Positions 26,036-34,958 of a stretch of DNA of 42,994 bases are shown one piece after another. Numbering within the stretch: position 1 is the first letter of the stretch; each line of letters begins with the position of its first letter. A program made the translations under genes and the position numbers. Below the pieces are notes generated by a model. The model searched no databases and was not told where the DNA came from. It saw only the letters and a program-made list of their open reading frames with translations. Source of the DNA: Sphingomonadaceae bacterium (GTDB lineage Bacteria; Pseudomonadota; Alphaproteobacteria; Sphingomonadales; Sphingomonadaceae); the NCBI GenBank assembly GCA_025356175.1, contig JANXUP010000030.1, forward strand, positions 1 through 42,994, given 5' to 3'.

Positions 26036-26569
26036 ATGGTCGGAGCACGAAGATCTGACAGCTGGGGCTTCCCCCGCTGGGGCGGTTATGGCCGCGGGAG
26101 CGAGGCAGCGCAGGTGCGCCTGTGCGACCGACACGGCTGCGCCGATGCGGGCATCTGCCCCGCACCAAAAAGCCCGAATAATCCCGACCGCTGGATGTTC
26201 TGCCAGCGCCATGCCGCCGAATACAATCAGGGGTGGGATTACTTCGCCGGGCTCGACGCGGAAGAAATTGCCGAGCGTGAAGCCGCCGAGCGCCAGACGC
26301 ACGAAGGCTATCACGAAAGTGCGCACTATGGCTGGGCCGCATCGGGCGACGGCACGCGCAGCCGCGACGAACTGCGCGCGCTCGACCTGCTCGGACTGGG
26401 ATCCGATGCGGAATTTGACGACATCAAAAAGGCCTGGCGGGCGAAGGCCAAGGAAGTTCACCCCGACGTTCGCCCGGGCGATGAGGATGCCGCCAAGGCG
26501 TTCCGCGCGTTGCAGCTGGCTTACGAAGTGCTTCGTGCCGGCGAAGAACGGCGCGAATGGAAGGGCTAA
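26036..26569 (+). CDS. J-domain protein with Cys-rich N-terminal segment
   Basis: A 177-residue protein. The C-terminal J domain (about 112-175) starts R-A-L-D-L-L-G-L and carries the H-P-D tripeptide at 142-144 in K-E-V-H-P-D-V, so it should stimulate a DnaK-type ATPase. Before it lie G-F-P-R-W-G-G-Y and Cys30, Cys35, Cys41, Cys56, with His34 and His59, a spacing that could hold a zinc. Then W-D-Y-F-A-G-L, an arrangement seen in sphingomonad J proteins. I chose the ATG at 26036; an earlier GTG (25985) would add 17 residues. Its stop is two bases from the stop of the convergent thioesterase gene. Confidence 0.82.
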   Translation: MVGARRSDSWGFPRWGGYGRGSEAAQVRLCDRHGCADAGICPAPKSPNNPDRWMFCQRHAAEYNQGWDYFAGLDAEEIAEREAAERQTHEGYHESAHYGWAASGDGTRSRDELRALDLLGLGSDAEFDDIKKAWRAKAKEVHPDVRPGDEDAAKAFRALQLAYEVLRAGEERREWKG

Positions 26570-26571
26570 GG

Positions 26572-27054
26572 TTAAGCCAAACTCACCGGCACGCGCAGCT
26601 TCTTGATCGTGCCTGAGAACATCGACACTGGCCGATTCCCGTCGCTGATGATCCCGCGCAAGAAGACCATCGAGAATCCGGCGCGGACCACTTCGCCGCG
26701 CGCGATAAGCAGTCTGCCGGGCTCGGCGCCGTCGACAAATTCGACATTGCAGGTCACCGTCACGCCGTGGACCGAAGCGTCCATGCCGCCGGCGATCATG
26801 AACAGCGCATAGTCGGCAAAGGTCATCACAGCGCCGCCGTGGACGTTGCCGCCGGCATTGCAGTTCTTTGCCTCGGGCCGGAATCCGCAGACGATACCGC
26901 CGCCGTCGGGTTTGCAATAGAACGGTCCGGTGTGGTCCTCGAACTGGTCGCTGGGTTCGTAATGGTACCATCCGGCCCAGTCGCCAGTGGTGATCGGGGC
27001 AAGGCCAGGTTGGCGCGATTCGCCGATCTCTGATTGAAGCTTGTCATGCGACAT
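26572..27054 (-). CDS. PaaI-type hotdog thioesterase
   Basis: A 160-residue single-domain hotdog protein. The motif G-N-V-H72-G-G-A-V-M-T-F-A-D81-Y-A marks the PaaI/4HBT branch that hydrolyses acyl-CoA thioesters; the back strand V-T-V-T-C-N-V-E-F and final F-S-G-T-I-K-K are typical. The chosen ATG gives the normal start; upstream in-frame sequence is Arg-rich and unlikely. It follows the TetR gene by 73 bp on the same strand and is probably co-transcribed with it, so it may be a target of that regulator. Confidence 0.88.
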   Translation of the reverse strand: MSHDKLQSEIGESRQPGLAPITTGDWAGWYHYEPSDQFEDHTGPFYCKPDGGGIVCGFRPEAKNCNAGGNVHGGAVMTFADYALFMIAGGMDASVHGVTVTCNVEFVDGAEPGRLLIARGEVVRAGFSMVFLRGIISDGNRPVSMFSGTIKKLRVPVSLA

Positions 27055-27127
27055 GGTTAGGTTCCTGCGGGTCTGGCGGCGCAAAAGCAGAATCCGGCAA
27101 CGCTCGCAAGCTTGCTGCCGCGTATGT

Positions 27128-27763
27128 TCAGGCGGCGCGGAGCCCGCTGACGGCTTTGGCCCCGCGATCCTGCGCGCTCAGCCCGTCGAACACCGCGTCG
27201 ATGATCCGTGCCAGCTTATCGGTGTTGAGCTTGGGCATTATCAGCCCCATGACCCCGATGTTGACGTAAACGCTGGTCATCTGGTTGATCAGGCTCAGCG
27301 CCTCGTCGATCGTCAACCCGGCGAAATGGCCTTCGGCCATCGCCTCGCCAATGATCACCGAAAGGTAGTGATCGCCCAGATCAACGTAGGAACGCACCAG
27401 TTCGAAGTGCTCGTTGCCAAGCTCGACGTAGCTGGCAAAGGCAACCGGGTCGCGGTCCCATTCGCTCTTCATCCGCGCAAAGCGCCGGGCGTAGAATTCG
27501 TACATCTTGCGCCGCGGATTGAGGTCGCTGGCGATGACCTCTTCCATGATCTCGATCTTGGGGCGGAACCAGTATCCTGCCACTGCCTCGATCAGCGCCT
27601 CCTTGCTCTCAAAATAGCGGTAGAGGTTGGCGGTCGACATGCCGGCGCGGCCGGCCAGTTCGGTCATGGTGAAGGCGCTCGACCCACGCTCCTCGATCAG
27701 TTCCACCATCAGTTCCAGGATCGCGTCGCGTCCGCTGTCGAGGTCTGTTTGGGGGCGCGCCAT
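27128..27763 (-). CDS. TetR/AcrR-family transcriptional regulator
   Basis: A 211-residue repressor-type protein. The N-terminal helix-turn-helix (about 14-60) shows F-T-M-T-E-L-A-G-R-A-G-M-S-T-A-N-L-Y-R-Y-F-x-S-K-E-A-L, the family signature. The C-terminal two thirds are the ligand and dimer domain, with W/Y-rich helices; the ligand is unknown. The ATG has AGGAG upstream and a near-consensus promoter at 27800-27828. The GGTTAAC pair just beyond that promoter shares a 10-mer with operator site 1 of the catabolic cluster, so this protein is one candidate to bind both. It is upstream of the thioesterase gene. Confidence 0.93.
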   Translation of the reverse strand: MARPQTDLDSGRDAILELMVELIEERGSSAFTMTELAGRAGMSTANLYRYFESKEALIEAVAGYWFRPKIEIMEEVIASDLNPRRKMYEFYARRFARMKSEWDRDPVAFASYVELGNEHFELVRSYVDLGDHYLSVIIGEAMAEGHFAGLTIDEALSLINQMTSVYVNIGVMGLIMPKLNTDKLARIIDAVFDGLSAQDRGAKAVSGLRAA

Positions 27764-27799
27764 GGTGCCATGCTCCTGGGAAGGAATTTGATCTGGCTC

Positions 27800-27828
27800 A
27801 TTATAGAACGTAATCGCGACACTTTCAA
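27800..27828 (-). promoter_or_regulatory. Near-consensus sigma-70 type promoter for the TetR gene
   Basis: On the minus strand: TTGAAA, 17 bases, TATAAT, with the -10 ending 36 bp before the ATG of the TetR gene. It is the best promoter match in the window and implies a leader of about 30 bases. Confidence 0.75.
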
Positions 27829-27843
27829 GAAACTGTATTGTGC

Positions 27844-27860
27844 GGTTAACACGGGTTAAC
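27844..27860. promoter_or_regulatory. GGTTAAC direct repeat, operator candidate (site 3)
   Basis: GGTTAAC at 27844-27850 and 27854-27860, ten bases apart (one helical turn), 15 bp upstream of the TetR promoter's -35 and 34 bp before the 5'-nucleotidase ATG. The bases GTGCGGTTAA (27840-27849) also occur in operator site 1. An autoregulatory site is a reasonable guess. Confidence 0.5.
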
Positions 27861-27893
27861 TTGCCGCGCGTAGCGGTTCGGTTAGGAAGGCGC

Positions 27894-29633
27894 ATGACTT
27901 TTCCCCAGAACCGCATCGCGCGATTCGTCCGCCTTTTGCCCGCCGCCCTTTTGCCGATCCTCGCCGCCTGTGCGACGACCGGCGTAACCGGCAGTGCCGC
28001 ACCGGTCACGGTCGGGATCGTCGCGATCAACGATTTCCACGGTGCGCTGGAATCACCGCGCCAGTCGGTTCCGGCACCGGACGGCAAAGGCGGGACGGTG
28101 CGCGTGCCTGCGGGCGGCGCGGCTTACCTGGCCAGTGCGATCGATACGGTGCGGGCCAAGTACCCCTATCACCTGACCGTTTCGGCGGGTGACCTGATCA
28201 GCGCGTCGCAGCTTGCCTCGTCGATCTATCTCGATGAACCAACGGTCGGGGTCGCCAATCGCTTCGGGCTCGATTTCAATGCGGTCGGCAACCATGAATT
28301 CGACCGTGGGCGTAATGAACTGCTGCGCATGCAGCGTGGCGGCTGCGCGCAATTGACCGCGCGAAAGCCGTGCCAGGTCGAACAGTTCGGCGGCGCGAAG
28401 TTCCAGTTCCTCGCGGCTAGCACGATTACCGAGAACGGGCAGACCCTGTTCCCCGCCTATGGCATCCGCACCTTCGGCAAAGGCCGCAATGCGGTGCGCA
28501 TCGGGATCATTGGATTGACGCTCAAGGGCACATCGGACCTTGTCACCCGGGGCGGAATCAAGGGGCTGACCTTTGCGGGCGAAGCGGAGACGATCAACGC
28601 GCTGATTCCGGTGCTCAAGGCCAAGGGCGCCGATGCCATCATCGTGCTGATCCATCAGGGCGGGCAGCAGGACAAGCCTGATGATCCGAGCGGGTGTGCG
28701 GGCTTTACTGGCGAAATCCGCCCGATTCTCGATGCGCTCGATCCACGGGTCGACCTCGTCGTCTCGGGCCACACGCACAAGAGTTATGTTTGCAACTACG
28801 GCGATCTCAATCCGGCGCATCCGGTGCTGCTGACCAGCGCAGGCGTTTACGGCGAGGAGGTGACCGACATCACGCTCCAGATCGATCCTGTGGCGCACAG
28901 GGTGGTGAGCAAGCGCGCGGTCAACGTGATCGTGCAGAGCGGCAGCTATGCCGGCGCGTTGGGACCGGTGAACCCGACCACGATCTACCCGCAGTTCACC
29001 CCCCGCGCGGACGTGGCCGGTTATGTCCAGACTTATGTCGATGCCAGCAAGACCTTCGCGCAGAAGCCCGCCGGGCATCTCGCCGGACCGGCCAGCGGCA
29101 AGGCGCTGGGGCAGCTGATCGCCGATTCGCAGTTTGCCGCCACGCGCGGCGCAGGCGCGCAGATCGCGTTCATGAATCCATTCGGAGTGCGCACCGGATT
29201 GGTTCCCGGTGATGGCGGACAGGTCAGGTTCGGGGACCTTTATGCAGTCCAGCCGTTCGGCAACACGCTCATCACCCAGACGATGACCGGGGCGGAGATC
29301 AAGGCGGTGCTCGAACAGGGGTTCGATACCAACGGCCCCAACCAGGCGCTCACGCCGAGTGCAGGACTGACCTATCGCTATGACCTGTCACGCCTGATCG
29401 GCGACCGGGTGAGCGACCTGATGCTGGACGGTAAGCCGCTCGACCCGGCGGCGAGCTACCGCGTCACCACCAACAACTTCCTCGCCCAGGGCGGGGACAG
29501 CTTTTCCCTGCTGGCCAAGCAACGCGAAGCGGTGATCGGCGGGGTCGATCTCGATGCGATGCAGGCCTGGCTGGAAGCGGTGCCGCTACGCGCGGTGCCG
29601 TCAGAAGACCGTGCGACCGAAATCAAGCACTAA
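27894..29633 (+). CDS. 5'-nucleotidase/2',3'-cyclic phosphodiesterase family lipoprotein
   Basis: Encodes 579 residues from the ATG behind AGGAAGG. Signal with lipobox L-A-A-C (Cys26). The N-terminal metallophosphatase domain carries the five metal motifs: N-D-F-H-G, A-G-D-L-I-S, G-N-H-E-F-D, L-I-H-Q-G-G and S-G-H-T-H-K. The C-terminal substrate domain has N-P-F-G-V-R, Q-P-F-G-N-T-L and N-N-F-L-A-x-G-G-D. Such proteins dephosphorylate nucleotides outside the cytoplasm for phosphate or nucleoside scavenging. Divergent from the TetR gene; the stop overlaps the DUF1295 gene end by four bases (CTAA). Confidence 0.93.
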   Translation: MTFPQNRIARFVRLLPAALLPILAACATTGVTGSAAPVTVGIVAINDFHGALESPRQSVPAPDGKGGTVRVPAGGAAYLASAIDTVRAKYPYHLTVSAGDLISASQLASSIYLDEPTVGVANRFGLDFNAVGNHEFDRGRNELLRMQRGGCAQLTARKPCQVEQFGGAKFQFLAASTITENGQTLFPAYGIRTFGKGRNAVRIGIIGLTLKGTSDLVTRGGIKGLTFAGEAETINALIPVLKAKGADAIIVLIHQGGQQDKPDDPSGCAGFTGEIRPILDALDPRVDLVVSGHTHKSYVCNYGDLNPAHPVLLTSAGVYGEEVTDITLQIDPVAHRVVSKRAVNVIVQSGSYAGALGPVNPTTIYPQFTPRADVAGYVQTYVDASKTFAQKPAGHLAGPASGKALGQLIADSQFAATRGAGAQIAFMNPFGVRTGLVPGDGGQVRFGDLYAVQPFGNTLITQTMTGAEIKAVLEQGFDTNGPNQALTPSAGLTYRYDLSRLIGDRVSDLMLDGKPLDPAASYRVTTNNFLAQGGDSFSLLAKQREAVIGGVDLDAMQAWLEAVPLRAVPSEDRATEIKH

Positions 29634-30436
29634 CCTTGCTTGGGTGGCCAGGGGATGAAGCCCGAGGTGCGCTCGACGTATTCTGCGTAGCCCGGGCGGG
29701 TCTTGGCGAGGCCCTTTTCGAGCAGCGGCTTGCCCGACCACTTGGTCAGGGTGAAGGTCAGGAAAATCGGTCCGATCAAGCTGCCCAGCGCAACCCAATT
29801 CATGGGCCATTGGCCGCCATTACTCGCGACCAGCCAGATCCCCCACCAGGCGCAGGCATCGCCGAAGTAGTTGGGGTGGCGGGTATAGCGCCACAGCCCA
29901 GTGTCGAGCACCTTGCCCTTCATCGCCGGGTCGGCGCGGAAGGCTTTTAGCTGGGCGTCACCCACGGTCTCGAACACCATGCCGGTGAGCCACAGGGCGA
30001 ACCCGGCCCAGGCCAACGGGTTGAGCGGCGCAGGATCGCCGCTCGCCAGAATGCCGACTTGCGCGGGCAGGCTGGTGATGAACAGCAGCACCGCCTGGGG
30101 TCCGAACACCACCTTGAACGCGGCGCTGCCATAGCGGTCCTGTTCGCGCGCCTTGCCCAGCATCCGGGCATAACGTGGATCTTCACCGTGCCCGCGCCAG
30201 CGCAGGAACAGGTGAATGCCAAGTCTAAGGCCCCAGATCGCGGTCATCGCGAGGAGCAATCCGGCGCGAGTCCCTGGATCGCCCAGTTGGGCGAAACTCG
30301 CCAAGGCGAGCACCGCCATGCCAGCGCCCCACACAGCGTCGATAAACGACACGTCGCCGATCCGCACCGCAACAAGGCACAGCAGAACCATCATCGTCAG
30401 GTCGACGGCGGCGTTGATAAGCAGGGCATCAAGCAT
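29630..30436 (-). CDS. DUF1295 (steroid 5-alpha-reductase-like) membrane protein
   Basis: A 268-residue integral membrane protein with about six or seven hydrophobic segments. The family is recognised from F-I-D-A-V-W-G near residue 31, R-L-G-I-H-L-F-L-R-W, and the C-terminal L-W-R-Y-T-R-H-P-N-Y-F-G-D, shared with isoprenylcysteine methyltransferase and 5-alpha-reductase folds. Bacterial members are mostly uncharacterised. The ATG overlaps the acyltransferase stop by eight bases. Upstream in-frame extension lies within that gene. Confidence 0.87.
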   Translation of the reverse strand: MLDALLINAAVDLTMMVLLCLVAVRIGDVSFIDAVWGAGMAVLALASFAQLGDPGTRAGLLLAMTAIWGLRLGIHLFLRWRGHGEDPRYARMLGKAREQDRYGSAAFKVVFGPQAVLLFITSLPAQVGILASGDPAPLNPLAWAGFALWLTGMVFETVGDAQLKAFRADPAMKGKVLDTGLWRYTRHPNYFGDACAWWGIWLVASNGGQWPMNWVALGSLIGPIFLTFTLTKWSGKPLLEKGLAKTRPGYAEYVERTSGFIPWPPKQG

Positions 30437-31052
30437 TGGTTTCACTCCGTTCCTCGGCAATCGCGGCCTCAAGCAAGGCCCAGCGGGGGTGGTCTGGCAT
30501 CACCGAGCGGTAGTAGCCGAGCAGCAGTTCGAGATCCGCGGCGTAATTTCCGCTCGGCATGATTGCCGGACCTAATCCGCCGCGGCCGGTTGCGTCTTCG
30601 ACCCAGGCCGGGACCAGCGGCACCCCGGCCTTGTGGGCGATGTGATAGAAACCCGAACGCCACGGTTTGGTTGCGTTGCGCGTCCCTTCGGGCGCGACGA
30701 CGAGTGCGAGTTCGGTGCGGCGCGAAAAGACATCGACCACCTGATCGACATAGTTGCGGCCTTTTGCGCTGCGATCGACCGAAACCCCGCCCATGTCGTA
30801 CATGAAGCGAGTGGCGGGCCACTTGAACAGGGTGTGTTTGCCCATGAAGCTGGGCCTGATCCCCATTTCCGCGGTGGCGCCAAGGAAGAACACGAAGTCC
30901 CAGTTGGTGGTGTGCGGTACCCCGATGATCACGCAGCGCGGCGGTACCGGGCACTTGTCGACCAGCCGGTAGCCACGCCGGCGATAGAGCGCGATGATGA
31001 TCCGGCGAACGCCACGCGACAGCAGGCTCGGCCCCTTCAGTTCATGCTTCAT
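30429..31052 (-). CDS. PlsC-like 1-acyl-glycerophosphate acyltransferase family protein
   Basis: A 207-residue acyltransferase. The catalytic H47-T-T-N-W-D52 (HX4D) and P121-E-G-T-R125 blocks are both present, with the expected spacing and G-G-V-S-V-D-R between them. Likely membrane-associated at the N-terminus (I-I-I-A-L-Y). It probably acylates a glycerophosphate or related lipid acceptor. A long in-frame upstream extension reads through the start of the neighbouring methyltransferase region and was left out; the ATG at 31052 has GAGCGGGG before it. It sits 64 bp after midA and is start-stop coupled to the DUF1295 gene. Confidence 0.88.
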   Translation of the reverse strand: MKHELKGPSLLSRGVRRIIIALYRRRGYRLVDKCPVPPRCVIIGVPHTTNWDFVFFLGATAEMGIRPSFMGKHTLFKWPATRFMYDMGGVSVDRSAKGRNYVDQVVDVFSRRTELALVVAPEGTRNATKPWRSGFYHIAHKAGVPLVPAWVEDATGRGGLGPAIMPSGNYAADLELLLGYYRSVMPDHPRWALLEAAIAEERSETNA

Positions 31053-31116
31053 CCCCGCTCTCTCCAGGCTATCGTGGCGCGGAACGATGCGGCTGGCAAC
31101 TTGCACGTGGGCGCGC

Positions 31117-32175
31117 TCAGAAGCCCGCTCCCCCTGGCCAGCTTGGCGCGGCAAGGCCCATGACCTTGAACAGTAGCCCCATCTGCCCTTCCCCGACCAG
31201 CCGATCCTTCGCCGCTGCGATCGCGGCGGCATGCTGCGGGGCCTGTTCGGACAGCGCCTGCGCACGCGCATCGACACCGAGATTGCGCAGCCAGCGTCCT
31301 TGCGGAACTGTGCCCAGCCAGCGGCACCCGCGCGATTCTGCAATTGGCGCCAGGCTGGCGAAATCGACATGCGCGGTCAGGTCCGCATCGCCGGGGCCGA
31401 CGAAGGGATCGACTTTCAGGTGATCGCGCACCGCCTGCAGGGTCGATCCGTCGCGCAGGACATCGCTGCCATAATCGATGAACAGCGCCGCACCGCCTTG
31501 CTCGATCAGCCGCCCGGCCACTTCATAGACAGTGGCAGCGGCACCGGGATTGGTTTCGATGATCGTACCCGGCGCGGCGTTGCGCCGGCCTTCGGGCACT
31601 GCGGCCTCCATCGGCTGGCTGCCGGCAATGCAAACGAACCGCTCACCCTCCGGTATCACCATGCGTTCGCGCCAACCGTCCTCGGTCCGGACCAGTTGGC
31701 GCACCGGCAGTGCATCGAGGAACTCGTTGGCGACCAGCAGGATCGGGCCGTAAGGCGGCAGGGTGGAAAGGTCGTGATGCCATTGTGCTCCGGGAACGGC
31801 GGCCAGCTGGATGTCCTTGAGCGCGGTCGAGCCTTCGACAAAATGGATCGATGGCTCAAGGCCGTAGCGCTTGGCCGCGCGCAGTGCATCGGTGGCCAGC
31901 GTGCCGCGACCCGGACCCAGCTCGACGTAATGCACCGGCTCCTCGCGCCCGGCGTTGATCCACATGTCGGCCAGCCACAGCCCGATCAGCTCGCCGAACA
32001 TCTGGCTGATTTCGGGCGCGGTGACAAAATCCCCGGCCAGCCCGAGCGGATCGCGCGAGGCGTAATAGCGGGCGTTGGCCTCGCCCATATAATGCTGCAG
32101 GCTGATCGGCCCGGTGTTGATAATCAGCCGCCGGAACACTGCCGCCAGCGTCTCCGGTGGCGTGTCTTCGCTCAT
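31117..32175 (-). CDS. MidA/NDUFAF7-like SAM-dependent methyltransferase
   Basis: A 352-residue protein of the former DUF185 family. Visible are G-P-I-S-L-Q-H-Y-M near the start, D-F-V-T-A-P-E-I-S-Q-M-F-G-E, the SAM-binding E-L-G-P-G-R-G-T-L, then A-N-E-F-L-D-A-L-P-V-R-Q. The mitochondrial relative methylates an Arg of the complex I subunit NDUFS2; the bacterial target is not shown here. The ATG overlaps the lgt stop by four bases (ATGA), so translation is coupled. lgt next to this gene is common in sphingomonads. Confidence 0.9.
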   Translation of the reverse strand: MSEDTPPETLAAVFRRLIINTGPISLQHYMGEANARYYASRDPLGLAGDFVTAPEISQMFGELIGLWLADMWINAGREEPVHYVELGPGRGTLATDALRAAKRYGLEPSIHFVEGSTALKDIQLAAVPGAQWHHDLSTLPPYGPILLVANEFLDALPVRQLVRTEDGWRERMVIPEGERFVCIAGSQPMEAAVPEGRRNAAPGTIIETNPGAAATVYEVAGRLIEQGGAALFIDYGSDVLRDGSTLQAVRDHLKVDPFVGPGDADLTAHVDFASLAPIAESRGCRWLGTVPQGRWLRNLGVDARAQALSEQAPQHAAAIAAAKDRLVGEGQMGLLFKVMGLAAPSWPGGAGF

Positions 32176-33068
32176 TCGGCGGCGGGTACCGGCGGTGCCT
32201 CGGCGCTGCCCATCGCCGGCAGGCGCAGTGCGCGGATGATGAAGAACAGTCCGACCAGCATCAGCGGGATGGTCAGCCACTGGCCCATCGAGAACCCGGT
32301 GTTGCGGGCAAAGTCGCTGAGCTGCGCATCGGGTTCGCGGAAGAATTCCACGGTGAAACGGGCGAGCGCAATGCCCAGCGCAAAGGTGCCGACGAGCAGG
32401 CCCGGCCGCCAGCGCGCGCGCGTCTTCCAGAACAGGTAAAGCATCAGGACCGCGAGCAGCGCGCCTTCGAGCAGCGCTTCGTAAAGCTGGCTAGGATGAC
32501 GCGCGACATCACCGCCGCCCGGAAAGATCATCGCCCAGGGCACGTTCGGCCCAGCTTCACGTCCCCACAGCTCGCCGTTGATGAAATTGGCCAGCCGCCC
32601 GAACAGCATCCCCATTGGCACCGGCACCGCAACATAGTCACACACGCGCAGGAAGCTGAGCTTGTTACGCCAGGTAATCCAGCCAATCGCGATCAGCACG
32701 CCGACCAGTCCGCCGTGGAAGCTCATGCCTCCGTTCCACAGCTTGATCAGCTCGCCTGGCTGGGTCCACAGGCTGGGCAGGCCAGTCTCGCCGCCGGTGT
32801 AGAAGGTCGCATAGCCGAGCCGCCCGCCCAGGATGACGCCCAGGGTGGAATAGAAGAACAAGTCATCGGCATGGCGCTGCGCCATTGGCGCGCCGGGGGA
32901 CTTCAAGGTCTTCGAGACGTGCCAGTAAGCGAAAATGATGCCGGCAAGGTAGGCGAGACTGTACCACCTGAGCTGAAAGTCACCCCAGCGCGTATCGACG
33001 TGGAACAGGTACGTCTTGAGGCCAAGGTCGGCCCAGTTCAGCGGTGCATGAGCGGCAGCGGCCGCCAT
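32172..33068 (-). CDS. lgt: Prolipoprotein diacylglyceryl transferase
   Basis: A 298-residue multi-pass inner-membrane enzyme, transferring diacylglycerol from phosphatidylglycerol to the lipobox Cys of prolipoproteins such as the Pal, 5'-nucleotidase and autotransporter products in this window. Signature blocks: L-R-W-Y-S-L-A-Y-L, G-G-M-S-F-H-G-G-L, and G-R-L-A-N-F-I-N-G-E-L-W-G-R. The ATG at 33068 was chosen; a TTG seven codons upstream is possible. No strong ribosome site is seen for either. First gene of the lgt-midA-acyltransferase-DUF1295 run. Confidence 0.96.
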   Translation of the reverse strand: MAAAAAHAPLNWADLGLKTYLFHVDTRWGDFQLRWYSLAYLAGIIFAYWHVSKTLKSPGAPMAQRHADDLFFYSTLGVILGGRLGYATFYTGGETGLPSLWTQPGELIKLWNGGMSFHGGLVGVLIAIGWITWRNKLSFLRVCDYVAVPVPMGMLFGRLANFINGELWGREAGPNVPWAMIFPGGGDVARHPSQLYEALLEGALLAVLMLYLFWKTRARWRPGLLVGTFALGIALARFTVEFFREPDAQLSDFARNTGFSMGQWLTIPLMLVGLFFIIRALRLPAMGSAEAPPVPAAE

Positions 33069-33245
33069 TTGCAGCGATAGTGACAGCAAGGTGTGAACCC
33101 CTTAAGCATGCAATCCGCCACAAGCGGGCGGCGATCAGCCCGCCTTTTGGCACAGTGCAGACCGGAAACAAACCCGGTGAAGCACTTTGGGAACAGGATT
33201 CGGGGCGCGAAAGGGGCGGGCCCGCACTTGGGAAAAGGACCCCGC

Positions 33246-34958
33246 ATGACCACACCTCTCGACAAGTCGCTTGAAACCATCATCACGCGGATCACCGCGC
33301 CGGGCGAACTGCTCGAGATCGATCATATCGAACGGTTCGGGCGGCCATTGCCCGTGCTCAAGAATGCCTCGCCCACGCTTAGTGCCTATTTCGACCAGTT
33401 CTGCGCGCAGCACGGCGACACCGAATTCCTCGTCGATGGCGACATTCGCACGACATTTGCCGAAGTTCACGCCGCCGCGCGCGAAGTGGCCGGGGCCCTG
33501 GTCGCCGGGCAGGGGATCGAAAAGGGTGACCGCGTCGGGATCGCCGCGCGCAATTCGACCAACTGGGTCATCGCTTACATGGGCGTGCTGATGGCGGGCG
33601 GGGTTGCCTGCCTGCTAAACGGCTGGTGGAGCGGCGAGGAAATGGCCGCGGGGGTTTCGCTGACGGGCTGCAAACTGGTTCTCGCCGATCCGCAGCGCGC
33701 CGCGCGCATAACCGACCTCCATCTCGCCACGCGGGTGGTGGTGTTCGAACATGACAAGCCGTGGCGCGAAGGTCTCCGCGCCGTGCTCGCCCACGGCGGC
33801 GACGCGGAAACCCCGCTGCCCGAACTGACCGGCGATGATGTGGCGACGATCCTCTACACCTCGGGCTCGACCGGGCAGTCGAAGGGCGCCTGGTCCGATC
33901 ACCGGGCGGTGGTGCAGGCGGTATTCAACTATGTTGCGCAAACACTGATGATGCTGACCCACCTGACCGAACAGGGCGATGCACCGACCATGCAGCCTTG
34001 TACCCTTGTCAACGTGCCCTTGTTCCACGTCACTGGCGAAGTCCCGCTGTTCCTCCAGAGCTTTGCGATCGGGCGCAAGCTGGTGATGATGCCCAAGTGG
34101 AACGCGGAAGAAGCAATGCGGCTGATCGAAAAGGAGAAAGTCACCTATTTCGTTGGCGTGCCGCTGATGAGCTTCGAGATCGCGACTCACCCTGACCGCG
34201 AGAAATATGACCTGTCGAGCTGCACTGCCTTCGCTGCAGGCGGCGCGCCGCGCCCCGTGGATCACGTCAAGCGGATCAAGGAGGCCTTGCCGCATGCCTT
34301 CCCGCTGCTCGGCTATGGCCTCACCGAAACCAACGCGGTCGGCTGCGGCAACCTCAACGAAAATTACCTCGCCAAACCCGGCTCGACCGGCACCGCGTCA
34401 AAACCGCTGGTCGAGTTGGGGATCCTGAACGATGCCGGCGACCAGCTGCCCGCTGGCGAAATCGGGGAGATCGCGATCCGCACGATCTGCAACTTCGGCG
34501 GATACTGGGACAACACCGAGGCGACCAAGGCCGCGATCATGCCCGATGGATTCTTCCGCTCGGGCGACCTGGGGTACCTTGACGAGGACGGCTACCTGTT
34601 CATCGTCGACCGCAAGAAGGATATCATCATCCGCGGCGGTGAGAACATCAGCTGCATCGAAGTGGAAGAAGCGATCTACGCGCACCCCGATGTGGCCGAG
34701 GCGAGTGTGTTCGGGATGCCCGACGAAAAGTTCGGCGAACTGCCGACGGGCGTGTTCCTGCTGAAGGAAGGCCGTACCCTGGCCGAGGATCAACTGCGCG
34801 ATTATCTCAAGGCGACGATCGCCCCGTTCAAGGTTCCGGTGCGGCTGTGGCAGGAGCATGAAACCTTGCCCCGACTGGGCACCGAAAAGGTTGACAAGCG
34901 CACGCTCAAGGCCCGTTACCTGACCGTGTGGGAAAGCGAACAGACAGCGAAAGCCTGA
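33246..34958 (+). CDS. Class I adenylate-forming acyl-CoA ligase
   Basis: A 570-residue ANL-superfamily protein. Core motifs: the P-loop Y-T-S-G-S-T-G-Q-S-K-G (about 203-213), Y-G-L-T-E-T-N, R-S-G-D-L-G-Y-L-D-E-D-G, D-R-K-K-D-I-I-I-R-G-G-E-N-I-S, and the C-terminal catalytic Lys region G-T-E-K-V-D-K. It would activate a carboxylic acid as acyl-AMP and then acyl-CoA. The Ala/Gly-rich W-W-S-G-E-E-M and N-L-N-E-N-Y segments resemble medium/long-chain ligases of sphingomonads. It could feed the acyl-CoA cluster at 5-15 kb, but it is 18 kb away and this is only a possibility. The in-frame upstream extension lacks family similarity. Confidence 0.92.
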   Translation: MTTPLDKSLETIITRITAPGELLEIDHIERFGRPLPVLKNASPTLSAYFDQFCAQHGDTEFLVDGDIRTTFAEVHAAAREVAGALVAGQGIEKGDRVGIAARNSTNWVIAYMGVLMAGGVACLLNGWWSGEEMAAGVSLTGCKLVLADPQRAARITDLHLATRVVVFEHDKPWREGLRAVLAHGGDAETPLPELTGDDVATILYTSGSTGQSKGAWSDHRAVVQAVFNYVAQTLMMLTHLTEQGDAPTMQPCTLVNVPLFHVTGEVPLFLQSFAIGRKLVMMPKWNAEEAMRLIEKEKVTYFVGVPLMSFEIATHPDREKYDLSSCTAFAAGGAPRPVDHVKRIKEALPHAFPLLGYGLTETNAVGCGNLNENYLAKPGSTGTASKPLVELGILNDAGDQLPAGEIGEIAIRTICNFGGYWDNTEATKAAIMPDGFFRSGDLGYLDEDGYLFIVDRKKDIIIRGGENISCIEVEEAIYAHPDVAEASVFGMPDEKFGELPTGVFLLKEGRTLAEDQLRDYLKATIAPFKVPVRLWQEHETLPRLGTEKVDKRTLKARYLTVWESEQTAKA

